Source: RHKX01 sp963839535 (GTDB taxonomy: Bacteria > Actinomycetota > Thermoleophilia > Solirubrobacterales > 70-9). From it: a DNA stretch of 64,000 bases. Made by a program: the position numbers and the translations under genes. Location of the stretch: contig CAWIVF010000007.1 of NCBI GenBank assembly GCA_963839535.1, positions 14,728-78,727 on the forward strand. The letters are read 5' to 3'. Within the stretch, counting starts at the first letter, position 1. Each line of letters opens with the position of its first letter. The notes under the pieces were generated by a model, which saw only the letters and a list, made by a program, of their open reading frames with translations, was not told the DNA's origin and made no database searches. Shown piece by piece: positions 45,484-55,860 of the stretch.

Positions 45484-47860
45484 GGTCGCCCGCCCCGGCG
45501 CTCGACCTCCCCTGGGCCTCGGCGATCGACGAGGGCTGGCGGGTGGCGATCGAGCCCGGCCGCAAGGACGGGCGGCTGGTCGCCGAGAGCGCCGAGCGTG
45601 AGCAGGAGGCCGCCGAGGTGCCGCTGCCGGCGCAGCTCGACCCGAGCCTGCGCGAGGCGCTCGGCCGCAGCGGCGTGCGCACCCTCTACTCCCATCAGCT
45701 CGCGGCCCTGCGCGCGGCCGAGACCGACAACGTCGTCGTCACCACGGCCACCGCCTCGGGCAAGTCGCTGGCCTTCAACATGCCGGTGCTCGACGCGATC
45801 GCGCGCGACTCCCACGCGCGGGCGCTCTACCTCTACCCGACGAAGGCCCTGGCCCAGGACCAGGCCCGGAAGCTGTTCGAGATCGCCCCCGCCGGACTGC
45901 GTCATGCGATCTACGACGGGGACACCCCGCGCGAGGAGCGGCCCGCGATCCGCAGGCGGTCGAACCTGATCCTGACCAACCCCGACATGCTCCACGTCGG
46001 GGTCCTGCCCCACCACCGCAACTGGGGCGAGGTGCTGGCGAAGCTGCGCTACGTCGTCGTCGACGAGGCGCACGTGTACCGCGGCGTCTTCGGCTCTCAT
46101 GTCGCCAATGTGCTGCGGAGGCTGCGCAGGGTCGCCGCCCTCTACGGCGCCGAGCCCCGCTTCATCCTCACCTCGGCGACGATCGCCAACCCGCAGGAGC
46201 TGGCCGAGCGCCTGGTCGGCACGCCGTTCCGCCTGATCGACGACGACGGCGCTCCGCGGGCCGCGCGGCGGATCGCGATCTGGAATCCGCCGCTGATCGA
46301 TCAGGCAACGGGCGCCCGCCGCTCGGCGCTCTCGGAGGGCGCCGACATGCTCGCCGACCTGGTCACCTCCGGGGTGCGCACGATCTGCTTCGTCGGCAGC
46401 CGCCGCGGGGTCGAGCTGATCCAGCGCTTCGCCGGCGACCGCCTGACCGAGCGCGGCCGCCGCGACCTCGCCGAGCGGATCGCCCCCTACCGGGCGGGCT
46501 ACACGCCGCAGCAGCGGCGCGAGGTCGAGGCGCGGCTCAGTCAGGAGACCTGCTCGCCGTGGTGGCGACCAACGCGCTCGAGCTCGGCATCGACATCGGC
46601 GAGCTCGACGCGGCGATCTGCGTCGGGTTCCCCGGCACGGTCGCGAGCCTGCGCCAGATGTGGGGGAGGGCGGGGCGGCGGCGCGAGGGGCTGGCGATCT
46701 ACATGGCCGGGATCGACGGCCTCGACCAGTTCTTCTGCCGCCACCCGACCGAGTTCCTCACCCGCCCGGTCGAGGCGGCGATCCTCGACCACGAGAACGA
46801 GCGCATCCAGTCGGCGCACCTCCTCGCGGCGGCCTTCGAGTCCCCGCTCGGGGGCGAGCGCGATGACGAGATCCTCGGCGGTCGCTGGGCCGAGCGCGCC
46901 GAGGCGCTCCGCGCCCACGGCTACCTGCGGACCGGCCGCGGCGGCAAGGGCTATGCGGTCCGGGGCTCGGGGTTCCCGGCGGGCGGGGTCGGCCTGCGCT
47001 CGGCGTCCGCCGACTCGGTGACGGTCGTCGACTCGAGCTCGGGCGAGCTGCTCGGCACGGTGGAGGCGGAGCGCGCGTTCTCGACCGTCCATCCGGGCGC
47101 GATCTACCTCCACCTCGGCCGCTCCTACGAGGTCCGCGAGCTCGACGTCGACGGCCGCCGGGCGATCGTCCAGCCCTTCGACGGCGACTGGTACACGCAG
47201 CCGCGGAAGGAGACCGAGGTCTACATCGAGCGGATCGAGAGCAAGCGCGACGCCCTCGGCTGCGAGCTCCACTTCGGCGACGTCGCCGTCAGCGAGCAGG
47301 TGATCGCCTTCCAGCGCAAGCGCCTCTCCGATCACGAGGCGGTCGACTTCGTCGCGCTCGACCTGCCCGAGCAGCACTTCTCGACCCAGGGGCTCTGGTA
47401 CGTGCTGCCGGAGAAGCTCGTCGGAGTCGACGCGCTGCCGACCGACGCGCTGCTCGGCTCCCTGCATGCGTCGGAGCACTCCCAGATCGCCGTGCTGCCG
47501 CTGCTGGCGATGTGCGACCGCTGGGACATCGGCGGGCTCTCGACAAATGTCCACTACCAAACGGGCCGCCCGACGATCTTCATCTACGACGGCCACCCCG
47601 GTGGCGTCGGCATCTCGCGCCGCGGTTTCGACGAGTTCGAGCGCCTCGTCGCCGACGCCGCGCGGCTCGTCGGGGAGTGCCCGTGCGCGGAGGGATGCCC
47701 TTCCTGCGTGCAGAGCCCGAAGTGCGGCAACCTCAACGAGTACCTGCACAAGGCCGGCGCGATCGAGCTGATGGGCTCGATGCTCGGGCTCACGGACGCG
47801 CAAAAGTCCGCCCAGAGGGCGAAAACGGCCCGTTCAGGTCCCGCCGAGAAGATCAAGTAA
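45476..47860 (+). CDS. MrfA/Hrq1-type DNA helicase, copy A (frameshifted)
   Basis: Same protein as copy B at 49257 but broken twice. An extra G at about 45485 follows MSE, and one C is missing near 46540 (AGTCAGG against AGCTCAGG in copy B), in the second RecA domain. Amino-acid differences from copy B are few, for example HVANVL against HVSNVL, LDVDGRR against LDVEGRR and PAEKIK against PGEKIK. Confidence 0.88.
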
Positions 47861-47889
47861 TCGGCCGCAACGCCCGATGTGGAGCGGAG

Positions 47890-48407
47890 ATGCTCGACCC
47901 CTTCGCGCACCGGAAGATCCTCAATCGCGGCGAGCCCGCGCGCGCAACCGTGCTCGCGATCTCGTCTCCCGCGACCCGTGCCCGCCCCACCCAGGTGGCG
48001 ATGACCCTCGAGGTCCAGCCGCCGTCGGGGCCCTCCTACGAGGTCTCCGACCGCTGGGCGGTCGCCGGGACCGAGCCGGTCGCCGAGGGCAGCGAGCTGC
48101 GGGTCGTGATCGACCCGGGCGACCGCCGGCGGGTCGCGATCGACTGGGAGCGGAGCCACTCGCAGTACCGCGAGCGCAACGAGGTCCGCCGCCAGGTGAT
48201 GGCGGGCGGCATCCGCGGCCGGTGACGGCCGTGCGCGACGCGATCGACGAGCGGCTCCCCACCGCGACGCCGAAGGTCGGCGTCGCCCCCGCGATGTCGG
48301 TCCGGCCGGCGCCGGCCGACGACATGATCAACCGGCTCGAGCGCCTTGCCGCGCTGCACGCGAGCGGCGCGCTGACCGCCGGCGAGTTCGCCGCGGCGAA
48401 GCGCCAC
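47890..48407 (+). CDS. SHOCT-domain protein, copy A (shifted and truncated)
   Basis: Matches the intact copy B at 51670, but one C is missing near 48216 (after MAGGI), giving an early stop at 48225. The C-terminal SHOCT segment LERLAALHASGALTAGEFAA is then read in another frame up to KRH, where copy B of folP begins. The last four codons of the intact protein (VLGRG) are lost at the junction. Read past the indel, SHOCT and FolP would be joined in frame. Confidence 0.75.
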
Positions 48408-48422
48408 GGCTACCGTCAGGGG

Positions 48423-49264
48423 GTGACCTCCTGGCGCCTCACCGACCGCGTGCTCGAGCTCGCTGAGCCGATCGGCGCGGGCATCGTCAACGTCACCACC
48501 GACTCGATGTACGAGGGGGCGCGCAGCGGCACCCCCGAGGGGGCGATCGCCGACGGCGTCGCGCTCGCCGAGGCCGGCTTCGAGATGCTCGACGTCGGCG
48601 CCGTGGCCGCCCGCTCCGGCCCTCCGGTTCCGCCGCGAGGATGAGATCGCCCGCCTGATCCCGGCCGTCGCGGGCCTGGTCGAGCGGACCGGGCTGCCGG
48701 TCTGCGCCGACACGTTCGAGCCCGAGGTCGCCCTTGCCGCCACCGCCGCCGGCGCCCTCGTCATCAACGACACCGGCGGCGGGCGCGACCCGATGCTCGA
48801 GGCGATCGCCGAGGCGGGCTGCGGCTACGTGCTGATGCACATCGAGGGGCCGCCGCGAGCAGGACCGCGCCGCCCCCGACTACCCCGACGTGGTCGACCG
48901 CCTCAAGTCGTTCTTCGCCGAGCGGATCGACCGGGCCGTGCAGCTCGGCGTGGGGGAGGAGGCGATCGCGATCGACCCCGGGCTCGACTTCGACCTGAGC
49001 ACCGACCACGACCTCGAGATCCTGCGCCGCCTCGAGGAGCTCCATGAGCTCGGCCGGCCCCTCTACGTCTCGCTGTCGCGCAAGGACTTCATCGGCGCCG
49101 TCCTCGCCGGCTCCTGGGAGGGTCGCCTCCCGCCGGCCGATCGCGCCAACGGGACGATCGCGGCGGCCGCGCTCGCCGCCGCCAAGGGCGCCCAGATCCA
49201 CCGGCTCCACGACTCCGTCGCGCTCGACGCCGTCCGCCTCGCCGGCAGGCTCGCCCATGTCTGA
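48423..49264 (+). CDS. folP: Dihydropteroate synthase-like protein, copy B (frameshifted)
   Basis: As copy A, but with an extra C near 48637 (before EDEIARLI) and an extra A near 48860 (in GPPR-QDRAAPDYPD). One coding difference upstream is EGAIAD for EQAIAD. The rest, from DVVDRLKSFFAERIDRAVQL to the end, is intact. GTG start 48423. Confidence 0.8.
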
Positions 49265-51641
49265 GTCGCCCGCCCCGGCGCTCGACCTCCCCTGGGCCTC
49301 GGCGATCGACGAGGGCTGGCGGGTGGCGATCGAGCCCGGCCGCAAGGACGGGCGGCTGGTCGCCGAGAGCGCCGAGCGTGAGCAGGAGGCCGCCGAGGTG
49401 CCGCTGCCGGCGCAGCTCGACCCGAGCCTGCGCGAGGCGCTCGGCCGCAGCGGCGTGCGGACCCTCTACTCGCATCAGCTCGCGGCACTGCGCGCGGCCG
49501 AGACCGACAACGTCGTCGTCACCACGGCCACCGCCTCGGGCAAGTCGCTGGCCTTCAACATGCCGGTGCTCGACGCGATCGCGCGCGACTCCCACGCGCG
49601 GGCGCTCTACCTCTACCCGACGAAGGCGCTGGCCCAGGACCAGGCCCGGAAGCTGTTCGAGATCGCCCCCGCCGGCCTGCGCCATGCGATCTACGACGGG
49701 GACACCCCGCGCGAGGAGCGGCCCGCGATCCGCAGGCGGTCGAACCTGATCCTGACGAACCCCGACATGCTCCACGTCGGGGTCCTGCCCCACCACCGCA
49801 ACTGGGGCGAGGTGCTGGCGAAGCTCCGCTACGTCGTCGTCGACGAGGCGCACGTCTACCGGGGCGTCTTCGGCTCCCATGTCAGCAATGTGCTGCGGAG
49901 GCTGCGCAGAGTCGCCGCCCTCTACGGCGCCGAGCCCCGCTTCATCCTCACCTCGGCGACGATCGCCAACCCGCAGGAGCTGGCCGAGCGCCTGGTCGGC
50001 ACGCCCTTCCGCCTGATCGACGACGACGGCGCTCCGCGGGCCGCCCGGAGGATCGCGATCTGGAACCCGCCGCTGATCGATCAGGCAACGGGCGCTCGCC
50101 GCTCGGCGCTCTCGGAGGGCGCCGACATGCTCGCCGACCTGGTCACCTCCGGGGTGCGCACGATCTGCTTCGTCGGCAGCCGCCGCGGGGTCGAGCTGAT
50201 CCAGCGCTTCGCCGGCGACCGCCTGACCGAGCGCGGCCGCCGCGACCTCGCCGAGCGGATCGCCCCCTACCGGGCGGGCTACACGCCGCAGCAGCGGCGC
50301 GAGGTCGAGGCGCGGCTCAGCTCAGGAGACCTGCTCGCCGTGGTGGCGACCAACGCGCTCGAGCTCGGCATCGACATCGGCGAGCTCGACGCGGCGATCT
50401 GCGTCGGGTTCCCCGGCACGGTCGCGAGCCTGCGCCAGATGTGGGGGAGGGCGGGGCGGCGGCGCGAGGGCCTGGCGATCTACATGGCCGGGATCGACGG
50501 CCTCGACCAGTTCTTCTGCCGCCACCCGACCGAGTTCCTCACCCGCCCGGTCGAGGCGGCGATCCTCGACCACGAGAACGAGCGCATCCAGTCGGCGCAC
50601 CTCCTCGCCGCGGCCTTCGAGTCCCCGCTCGGGGGCGAGCGCGATGACGAGATCCTCGGCGGCCGCTGGGCCGAGCGCGCCGAGGCGCTGCGCGCCCACG
50701 GCTACCTGCGGACCGGCCGCGGCGGCAAGGGCTACGCGGTGCGGGGCTCGGGCTTCCCGGCGGGCGGGGTCGGCCTGCGCTCGGCGTCCGCCGACTCGGT
50801 GACGGTCGTCGACTCGAGCTCGGGCGAGCTGCTCGGCACGGTGGAGGCGGAGCGCGCGTTCTCGACCGTCCATCCGGGCGCGATCTACCTCCACCTCGGC
50901 CGCTCCTACGAGGTCCGCGAGCTCGACGTCGAAGGCCGCCGGGCGATCGTCCAGCCCTTCGACGGCGACTGGTACACGCAGCCGCGGAAGGAGACCGAGG
51001 TCTACATCGAGCGGATCGAGAGCAAGCGCGACGCGCTCGGCTGCGAGCTCCACTTCGGCGACGTCGCCGTCAGCGAGCAGGTCATCGCCTTCCAGCGCAA
51101 GCGCCTCTCCGATCACGAGGCGGTCGACTTCGTCGCGCTCGACCTGCCCGAGCAGCACTTCTCGACCCAGGGGCTCTGGTACGTGCTGCCGGAGAAGCTC
51201 GTCGGAGTCGACGCGCTGCCGACCGACGCGCTGCTCGGCTCCCTGCACGCGTCGGAGCACTCCCAGATCGCCGTGCTGCCGCTGCTGGCGATGTGCGACC
51301 GCTGGGACATCGGCGGGCTCTCGACAAATGTCCACTACCAAACGGGCCGCCCGACGATCTTCATCTACGACGGCCACCCCGGTGGCGTCGGCATCTCGCG
51401 CCGCGGATTCGACGAGTTCGAGCGCCTCGTCGCCGACGCCGCGCGGCTCGTCGGGGAGTGCCCGTGCGCGGAGGGATGCCCTTCCTGCGTGCAGAGCCCG
51501 AAGTGCGGCAACCTCAACGAGTACCTGCACAAGGCCGGCGCGATCGAGCTGATGGGCTCGATGCTCGGGCTCACGGACGCGCAAAAGTCCGCCCAGAGGG
51601 CGAAAACGGCCCGTTCAGGTCCCGGCGAGAAGATCAAGTAA
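49257..51641 (+). CDS. MrfA/Hrq1-type DNA helicase, copy B (intact)
   Basis: 794 aa superfamily 2 helicase. Motif I TATASGKSLAF (about residue 93), DEAH box VVDEAHVYRG (about 192), motif III TSATIAN, then helicase C with VATNALELGIDIGELDAAI and GRAGRR. The C-terminal DUF1998-type region has a four-cysteine cluster CPCAEGCPSCVQSPKCGN (about residue 737), as in Bacillus MrfA and yeast Hrq1. Members unwind DNA 3' to 5' and repair mitomycin-type crosslinks; here the role is inferred. The ATG overlaps the folP stop. Confidence 0.93.
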   Translation: MSESPAPALDLPWASAIDEGWRVAIEPGRKDGRLVAESAEREQEAAEVPLPAQLDPSLREALGRSGVRTLYSHQLAALRAAETDNVVVTTATASGKSLAFNMPVLDAIARDSHARALYLYPTKALAQDQARKLFEIAPAGLRHAIYDGDTPREERPAIRRRSNLILTNPDMLHVGVLPHHRNWGEVLAKLRYVVVDEAHVYRGVFGSHVSNVLRRLRRVAALYGAEPRFILTSATIANPQELAERLVGTPFRLIDDDGAPRAARRIAIWNPPLIDQATGARRSALSEGADMLADLVTSGVRTICFVGSRRGVELIQRFAGDRLTERGRRDLAERIAPYRAGYTPQQRREVEARLSSGDLLAVVATNALELGIDIGELDAAICVGFPGTVASLRQMWGRAGRRREGLAIYMAGIDGLDQFFCRHPTEFLTRPVEAAILDHENERIQSAHLLAAAFESPLGGERDDEILGGRWAERAEALRAHGYLRTGRGGKGYAVRGSGFPAGGVGLRSASADSVTVVDSSSGELLGTVEAERAFSTVHPGAIYLHLGRSYEVRELDVEGRRAIVQPFDGDWYTQPRKETEVYIERIESKRDALGCELHFGDVAVSEQVIAFQRKRLSDHEAVDFVALDLPEQHFSTQGLWYVLPEKLVGVDALPTDALLGSLHASEHSQIAVLPLLAMCDRWDIGGLSTNVHYQTGRPTIFIYDGHPGGVGISRRGFDEFERLVADAARLVGECPCAEGCPSCVQSPKCGNLNEYLHKAGAIELMGSMLGLTDAQKSAQRAKTARSGPGEKIK

Positions 51642-51669
51642 TCGACCCCAACGCCGATGGGGAGCGGAG

Positions 51670-52206
51670 ATGCTCGACCCCTTCGCGCACCGGAAGATCC
51701 TCAATCGCGGCGAGCCCGCGCGCGCAACCGTGCTCGCGATCTCGTCTCCCGCGACCCGTGCCCGCCCCACCCAGGTGGCGATGACCCTCGAGGTCCAGCC
51801 GCCGTCGGGGCCCTCCTACGAGGTCTCCGACCGCTGGGCGGTCGCCGGGACCGAGCCGGTCGCCGAGGGCAGCGAGCTGCGGGTCGTGATCGACCCGGGC
51901 GACCGCCGGCGGGTCGCGATCGACTGGGAGCGGAGCCACTCGCAGTACCGCGAGCGCAACGAGGTCCGCCGCCAGGTGATGGCGGGCGGCATCCCGCGGC
52001 CGGTGACGGCCGTGCGCGACGCGATCGACGAGCGGCTCCCCACCGCGACGCCCAAGGTCGGCGTCGCCCCCGCGATGTCGGTCCGGCCGGCGCCGGCCGA
52101 CGACATGATCAACCGGCTCGAGCGCCTTGCCGCGCTGCACGCGAGCGGCGCGCTGACCGCCGGCGAGTTCGCCGCGGCGAAGCGCCACGTGCTCGGCCGC
52201 GGCTGA
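51670..52206 (+). CDS. SHOCT-domain protein, copy B (intact)
   Basis: 178 aa. A beta-rich N-terminal part (ATVLAISSPATRARPTQVAM; YEVSDRWAVAGTEPVAEGSE) and a linker end in the C-terminal SHOCT motif (MINRLERLAALHASGALTAGEFAAAKRHVLG). No signal or membrane segment. Function unknown; SHOCT domains often mediate oligomerisation. GGAG lies 5 bases before the ATG. Confidence 0.85.
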   Translation: MLDPFAHRKILNRGEPARATVLAISSPATRARPTQVAMTLEVQPPSGPSYEVSDRWAVAGTEPVAEGSELRVVIDPGDRRRVAIDWERSHSQYRERNEVRRQVMAGGIPRPVTAVRDAIDERLPTATPKVGVAPAMSVRPAPADDMINRLERLAALHASGALTAGEFAAAKRHVLGRG

Positions 52207-52229
52207 GTCGCGCCAACCCGCTTCGGCGG

Positions 52230-52547
52230 TAGCGATCGCGCGAAGGCGACTCCCCGCTCGACCCACGCTTCCAGCGCCTCGTCGCTCGAGGCCGGCGTCG
52301 TCCACCCGCAGCCAGCCCTTCATCGGCCGGCCGCGCATCTCGAACGGACTGGCATGCGGCTCGGCGAGGAGCTCGGCGGTCGACTCCGGCGCCCCCCGAC
52401 CATCAGGCCGCCCTGGCCGCTCGCCGCCACCGCCATGTTGCCGTCGATCAGGAACGCGAGACCGCCGAACATGCTCATCTCGGTCACGCCCGCCTCGTCA
52501 GCCAGCAGGGTGCGGATGCGTTCGGCCAGTCCCTCGTCGTAAGGCAC
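52230..52547 (-). CDS. TfoX N-terminal-domain protein
   Basis: About 105 aa. YDEGLAERIRTLLADEAGVT, MSMFGGLAFLIDGNMAVAAS and, after a one-base shift near 52395, PFEMRGRPMKGWLRVDDAGL match the small TfoX_N family. The usual ending (VERGVAFARSLPPK) is reached near 52230, but no stop follows soon in any plausible frame, so a further indel is likely. GTG 52547 or ATG 52568 may start it. Despite the name, a competence role is not implied. Confidence 0.7.
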
Positions 52548-52585
52548 GTTCGAATCATCCCCGATCATCTAGCCTTACCGGCCGC

Positions 52586-52658
52586 GGCGAGGTAGCTCAG
52601 TTGGTAGAGCACACGACTGAAAATCGTGGTGTCGCCGGTTCGATCCCGGCCCTCGCCA
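52586..52658 (+). tRNA. tRNA-Phe (anticodon GAA)
   Basis: 73-base cloverleaf: acceptor GGCGAGG/CCTCGCC, D-arm AGCTCAGTTGGTAGAGC, anticodon loop CTGAAAA (GAA, Phe) with perfect ACGA/TCGT stem, T-arm GCCGG-TTCGATC-CCGGC. CCA not encoded. Confidence 0.96.
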
Positions 52659-52708
52659 TTCGCTTGAACAGGCCAGGTTCGTCGGTCGCGGCAGGCCCAG
52701 CCCCGGCG

Positions 52709-53194
52709 CTACTCCGCGAGCAGCGCGTCCATCTGGCCGATCGCCTCCCGCATGCCCTCGGCGGCGCCCATGTCGAGCAGCTGCTGCATCTCCTCCTCGG
52801 TGGCGTTGACCGAGGCGAGCTCCATGCGCGTGCACCCGTCCGCCTCGCTGAGGCGCATGCTCATCTGACCGGTCGGCATGTCCGGGTTGACGTTGCCGTC
52901 GGCGTCCGCGAAGGAGTCCTCGACCTCCAGCGACCGCGGCGGGTCGACGGCGACGACCTGCCAGACGCCATGGAAGCGCTCGCCCTCGGGGGTCGTCATG
53001 AAGTAGGTGACGATGCCACCGGGCTCGAGCTCGTGGCGCTCGAAGGTCGCGGGGTACCCGGGAGGTCCCCACCACCGCTCGAGCTTGCGTGGGTCCGCCC
53101 ACAGCTCCCACACGCGTTCCAACGGCGCGTCGAACTCGGCGGTGATGGTCAGGGTGCGGGCATCTAGATCCTTGTCGACGTTCGTGACGGTCAC
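52709..53194 (-). CDS. SRPBCC/AHSA1-like protein
   Basis: About 161 aa. LTITAEFDAPLERVWELWAD, KLERWWGPPGYPATF, GGIVTYFMTTPEGERFHGVW and the C-terminal GMREAIGQMDALLAE fit the activator-of-Hsp90/polyketide-cyclase-like family that is often paired with an ArsR regulator. GTG 53194 overlaps the upstream stop as GTGA. Confidence 0.88.
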   Translation of the reverse strand: MTVTNVDKDLDARTLTITAEFDAPLERVWELWADPRKLERWWGPPGYPATFERHELEPGGIVTYFMTTPEGERFHGVWQVVAVDPPRSLEVEDSFADADGNVNPDMPTGQMSMRLSEADGCTRMELASVNATEEEMQQLLDMGAAEGMREAIGQMDALLAE

Positions 53195-53520
53195 TGGGGG
53201 TTCCCTTCTTCGGAGAGGACTTCGGACATGCGGGCCACGCGGCCGCGCCACAGGTCTTCGAGCTCGTCGAGCGCGCGCCGTGCTTGGGCCACCGCGGCGG
53301 CCTCGGTGCGCACGAGCGTCTCCCTCCCGCGGCGCTGCTTGGCCACAAGGCCGGCGCGCTCGAGTACGGCAACGTGCTTCTGGACCGCGGCGAAGCTCAT
53401 CGGATAAGCCTCGGCCAGCCGCGACACCGACGGAGCCTCGAGCGCGCAGCGGCGCAGGATGTCGCGACGCGTCGGATCGGCAAGGCCGGAGAAGAGGTGG
53501 TCGACAGCATCTACAACCAT
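53191..53520 (-). CDS. ArsR-family regulator paired with SRPBCC protein
   Basis: 109 aa. VDHLFSGLADPTRRDILRRC, then SVSRLAEAYPMSFAAVQKHV (HTH) and LEDLWRGRVARMSEVLSEE. No metal-binding cysteines, as usual for this SRPBCC-linked subgroup. The ATG at 53520 is preferred; longer in-frame options begin with low-complexity sequence. Translationally coupled to the SRPBCC gene. Confidence 0.9.
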   Translation of the reverse strand: MVVDAVDHLFSGLADPTRRDILRRCALEAPSVSRLAEAYPMSFAAVQKHVAVLERAGLVAKQRRGRETLVRTEAAAVAQARRALDELEDLWRGRVARMSEVLSEEGNPQ

Positions 53521-53649
53521 TGGGTTGTACGTTAGCGCGTAAGGGCTCGCGGCGAGGTCAGCCTCAGGCGCAGCTCTCGCGGGCGGCGGCGACCGTGAGC
53601 CCGAGCTCTGGCACGATGGAGCCATGCGCGAGGCATTCGCACGCCAGAC

Positions 53650-55156
53650 GTGAGCAAAGGCGCGATCCTTTCCGCCCCCACCGACCTGCTCGGGCAGGTC
53701 ATGGCGCTGCGGGAAGGACGGACCTCAGCGAGCGCCCTGGTGGATCGTTCGCTCAGCCGGATCGAGTCGACCCGGGAGACGCTCAACGCCTTCCGCTGCG
53801 TCCGCGCCGACGCGGCGCGGGCCGAGGCGGCGCGGGCCGACGAGCGGATCGCCGCCGGAGAGGAGGCGCCCCTGCTCGGGGTCCCGGTCGCGATCAAGGA
53901 CGACTCCGACCTCGCCGGGGAGAGCACGATGTTCGGCTGCGAGGGCGATTGGGAGCCGAAGCGGAGCGATGGTGAGGCCGTACGGCGCCTGCGGGAGGCG
54001 GGCGCGGTGATCGTCGGCAAGACCACGACGCCGGAGCTCGGCCAGTGGCCGATCACGGAGGGGCCCGCCTTCGGGAAGACGCGCAACCCGTGGAATCTCG
54101 ACCACACCCCGGGCGGCTCGTCGGGTGGGGCCGCGGCGGCGGTGGCGGCAGGGCTGGTGACCGCAGCGATGGGCTCCGATGGTGCCGGATCGGTCCGGAT
54201 TCCGGCCTCGTGGACGAACCTCGTCGGGGTGAAGCCGCAGCGCGGACGCGTCTCGACCTGGCCCGCTCCGGAGGCCTTCAACGGCCTCACGTGTTACGGG
54301 CCGCTGACCCGGACGGTCGCCGACGCGGCGCTGATGCTCGACGTCCTGGCCGGTAACCACGAGGGCGATCTGCATCGGCCGGTGTCCCCCGAGGTCCCGT
54401 TTGGGGAGGCGGTGCGCCGCGGGCTGGACCGCCGCCTGCGGGTGGCACTCAGCTTTCGCGTTCCCTGGAGCGGCGCTCCGGCGCGGCTCGACCCGCGCGT
54501 CCGGGAGCGGGTCGGCGAGCTCGCCGGCGCCGTCGCCGAGCTCGGGCACGAGGTGGAGGAGGACGACCCCGCCTACGGGGCGATCGGCCTCGGCTTCGTC
54601 CCCCGCGGGACTGCGGGGGTGGCCGAATGGGTCGAGTCGCTCCCCTCGACCGACCGGCTCGACGAGCGCACCGTCAAGGCAGCTCGGACCGGGCGGATCC
54701 TCGGGGGCCCCGTGCTGCGGGCGGCCCGGGCGGCTGAGGGACTCTTCGCCCGCCGGGTGGGCGCCATCTTCGACCGCCACGACGTCGTGATCGTCCCGAC
54801 GACCGCCAAGCCACCGCTCCCGTGTGGGGCGATCGACGGGCTCTCGGAGTGGGAGACGGACAAGACGATGGTCGGCGCCTGCCCCTACGCGTGGCCCTGG
54901 AACGTGCTCGGCTGGCCCGGGATCAGCGTCCCCGCGGGATTCGTCGACGGGCTGCCGGTCGGCGCTCAGCTACTCGGGCCGGCGGGCTCGGAGGGTCTGC
55001 TCCTGGCGCTGGCGGCCGAGCTCGAGGGGGAGCTGCGCTGGCACGAGCTGGCCCCTCCCGATCCGGTCGCCGTAGCGCTGCCGCGCCTGGCGGCGCCAAG
55101 GGAGGGCTCGTTCTCTAAGCTGCCGCCGGTCGAAACCGCAGGGAGATCAACCGTGA
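53650..55156 (+). CDS. Amidase signature family hydrolase
   Basis: About 500 aa. The Ser-Ser-Lys triad is visible: Lys in GVPVAIKDDSD (about residue 83), the cis-Ser in PGGSSGGAAAA and the nucleophile in GSDGAGSVRIPAS. KTTTPELGQWPITEGPAFG and the C-terminal NVLGWPGISVPAGFVDGLPV are typical. Substrate unknown; not GatA by context. The frame runs unbroken into the next gene; a one-base indel near 55130 would let it stop at TGA 55154-55156, overlapping the next GTG. Confidence 0.85.
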
Positions 55157-55787
55157 ACCGAATCGCCGCCATCGTCACCGCCGTGTTCTCGCGCTCGCCG
55201 CGGTCGCCTGCGGAGACTCCGAGGAGTCCTCGACGACGGCCTCCTCCACCGAGACGACGGAATCGACTGGGTCGACACGCGGGATCGGAGACGGGCAGCT
55301 GCTCGGCGGTCGAGGATCGTCGAGGTCGACACCGGTTCGGGCACGCACGAGGAGCGGGAGTTCGCCGCCGACGACTACGCCACGAATCCGCCCTCCGGCG
55401 GGGATCACAACCCCGAGGCGCTCCAGACGGGTCAGTTCTACGACCAGCCGGTGCCGCTCGGCGAGGCCGTCCACGCCCTCGAGCACGGAGCGGTGATCGG
55501 CTGGACGAAGGAGCTCTCCCAGGCCGACACGAAGACGGTCGAGGACGCGTTCAACGCGCAGTACTCGAAGGGCTACTTCCAGCTCGCCGTGGTCGAGAAC
55601 CCGGACCTCGAAGTGCCGTTCGCGCTGAGCTCCTGGGGCGCCCTGCAGAAGTGCGATGCCGTCGATCCCGAGGCGATCGCGTCCTTCATCGAGGAGCACT
55701 ACGCGCCCGGAGGAGACCGCCGAGGGCGGCCTCGCCTGCACCGGCGAGGCGAAGAAGCTGCCTGCCTGCGCGAACCGCGAAGGCTGA
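55153..55787 (+). CDS. DUF3105 lipoprotein
   Basis: VNRIAAIVTAV, then (after a one-base shift near 55188) LALAAVACGDSEESSTT, a lipoprotein signal with a Ser/Thr-rich linker. The domain reads DDYATNPPSGGDHNPEAL, GQFYDQPVPLGEAVHALEHG and YSKGYFQLAVVENPDLEVPF, the DUF3105 pattern. Further shifts lie near 55310 and 55710. The intended end is CANREG. Function unknown. Confidence 0.8.
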
Positions 55788-55860
55788 CCCGCCTGCCGCT
55801 GCAAGGCGGCGACCACAGGATGCGTCGCCGTCCGCCCCTGTCTCTACCTTGGATTTCGAG

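Larger units (their letters stand above)
44627..48406 (+). repeat. Tandem duplication, copy A (folP-helicase-SHOCT)
   Basis: A 3.78-kb unit that recurs directly at 48406-52188 with scattered substitutions (roughly 1%, not counted exactly) and several single-base indels. The junction shows ACG microhomology: the 5' flank before copy A, the end of copy B and the junction share only these bases. Confidence 0.93.
48406..52188 (+). repeat. Tandem duplication, copy B
   Basis: Direct repeat of 44627-48406. Copy B carries the complete 3' end of the SHOCT gene (to 52206), so the order of events is a unit copied with its right end inside that gene. Its folP is broken, its helicase and SHOCT genes intact. 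Confidence 0.93.

Noticed and set aside
44627..52188. Composite transposon, because of the direct repeat
   Set aside because: No transposase, no inverted repeats at the ends, and the two units are adjacent with no central segment.
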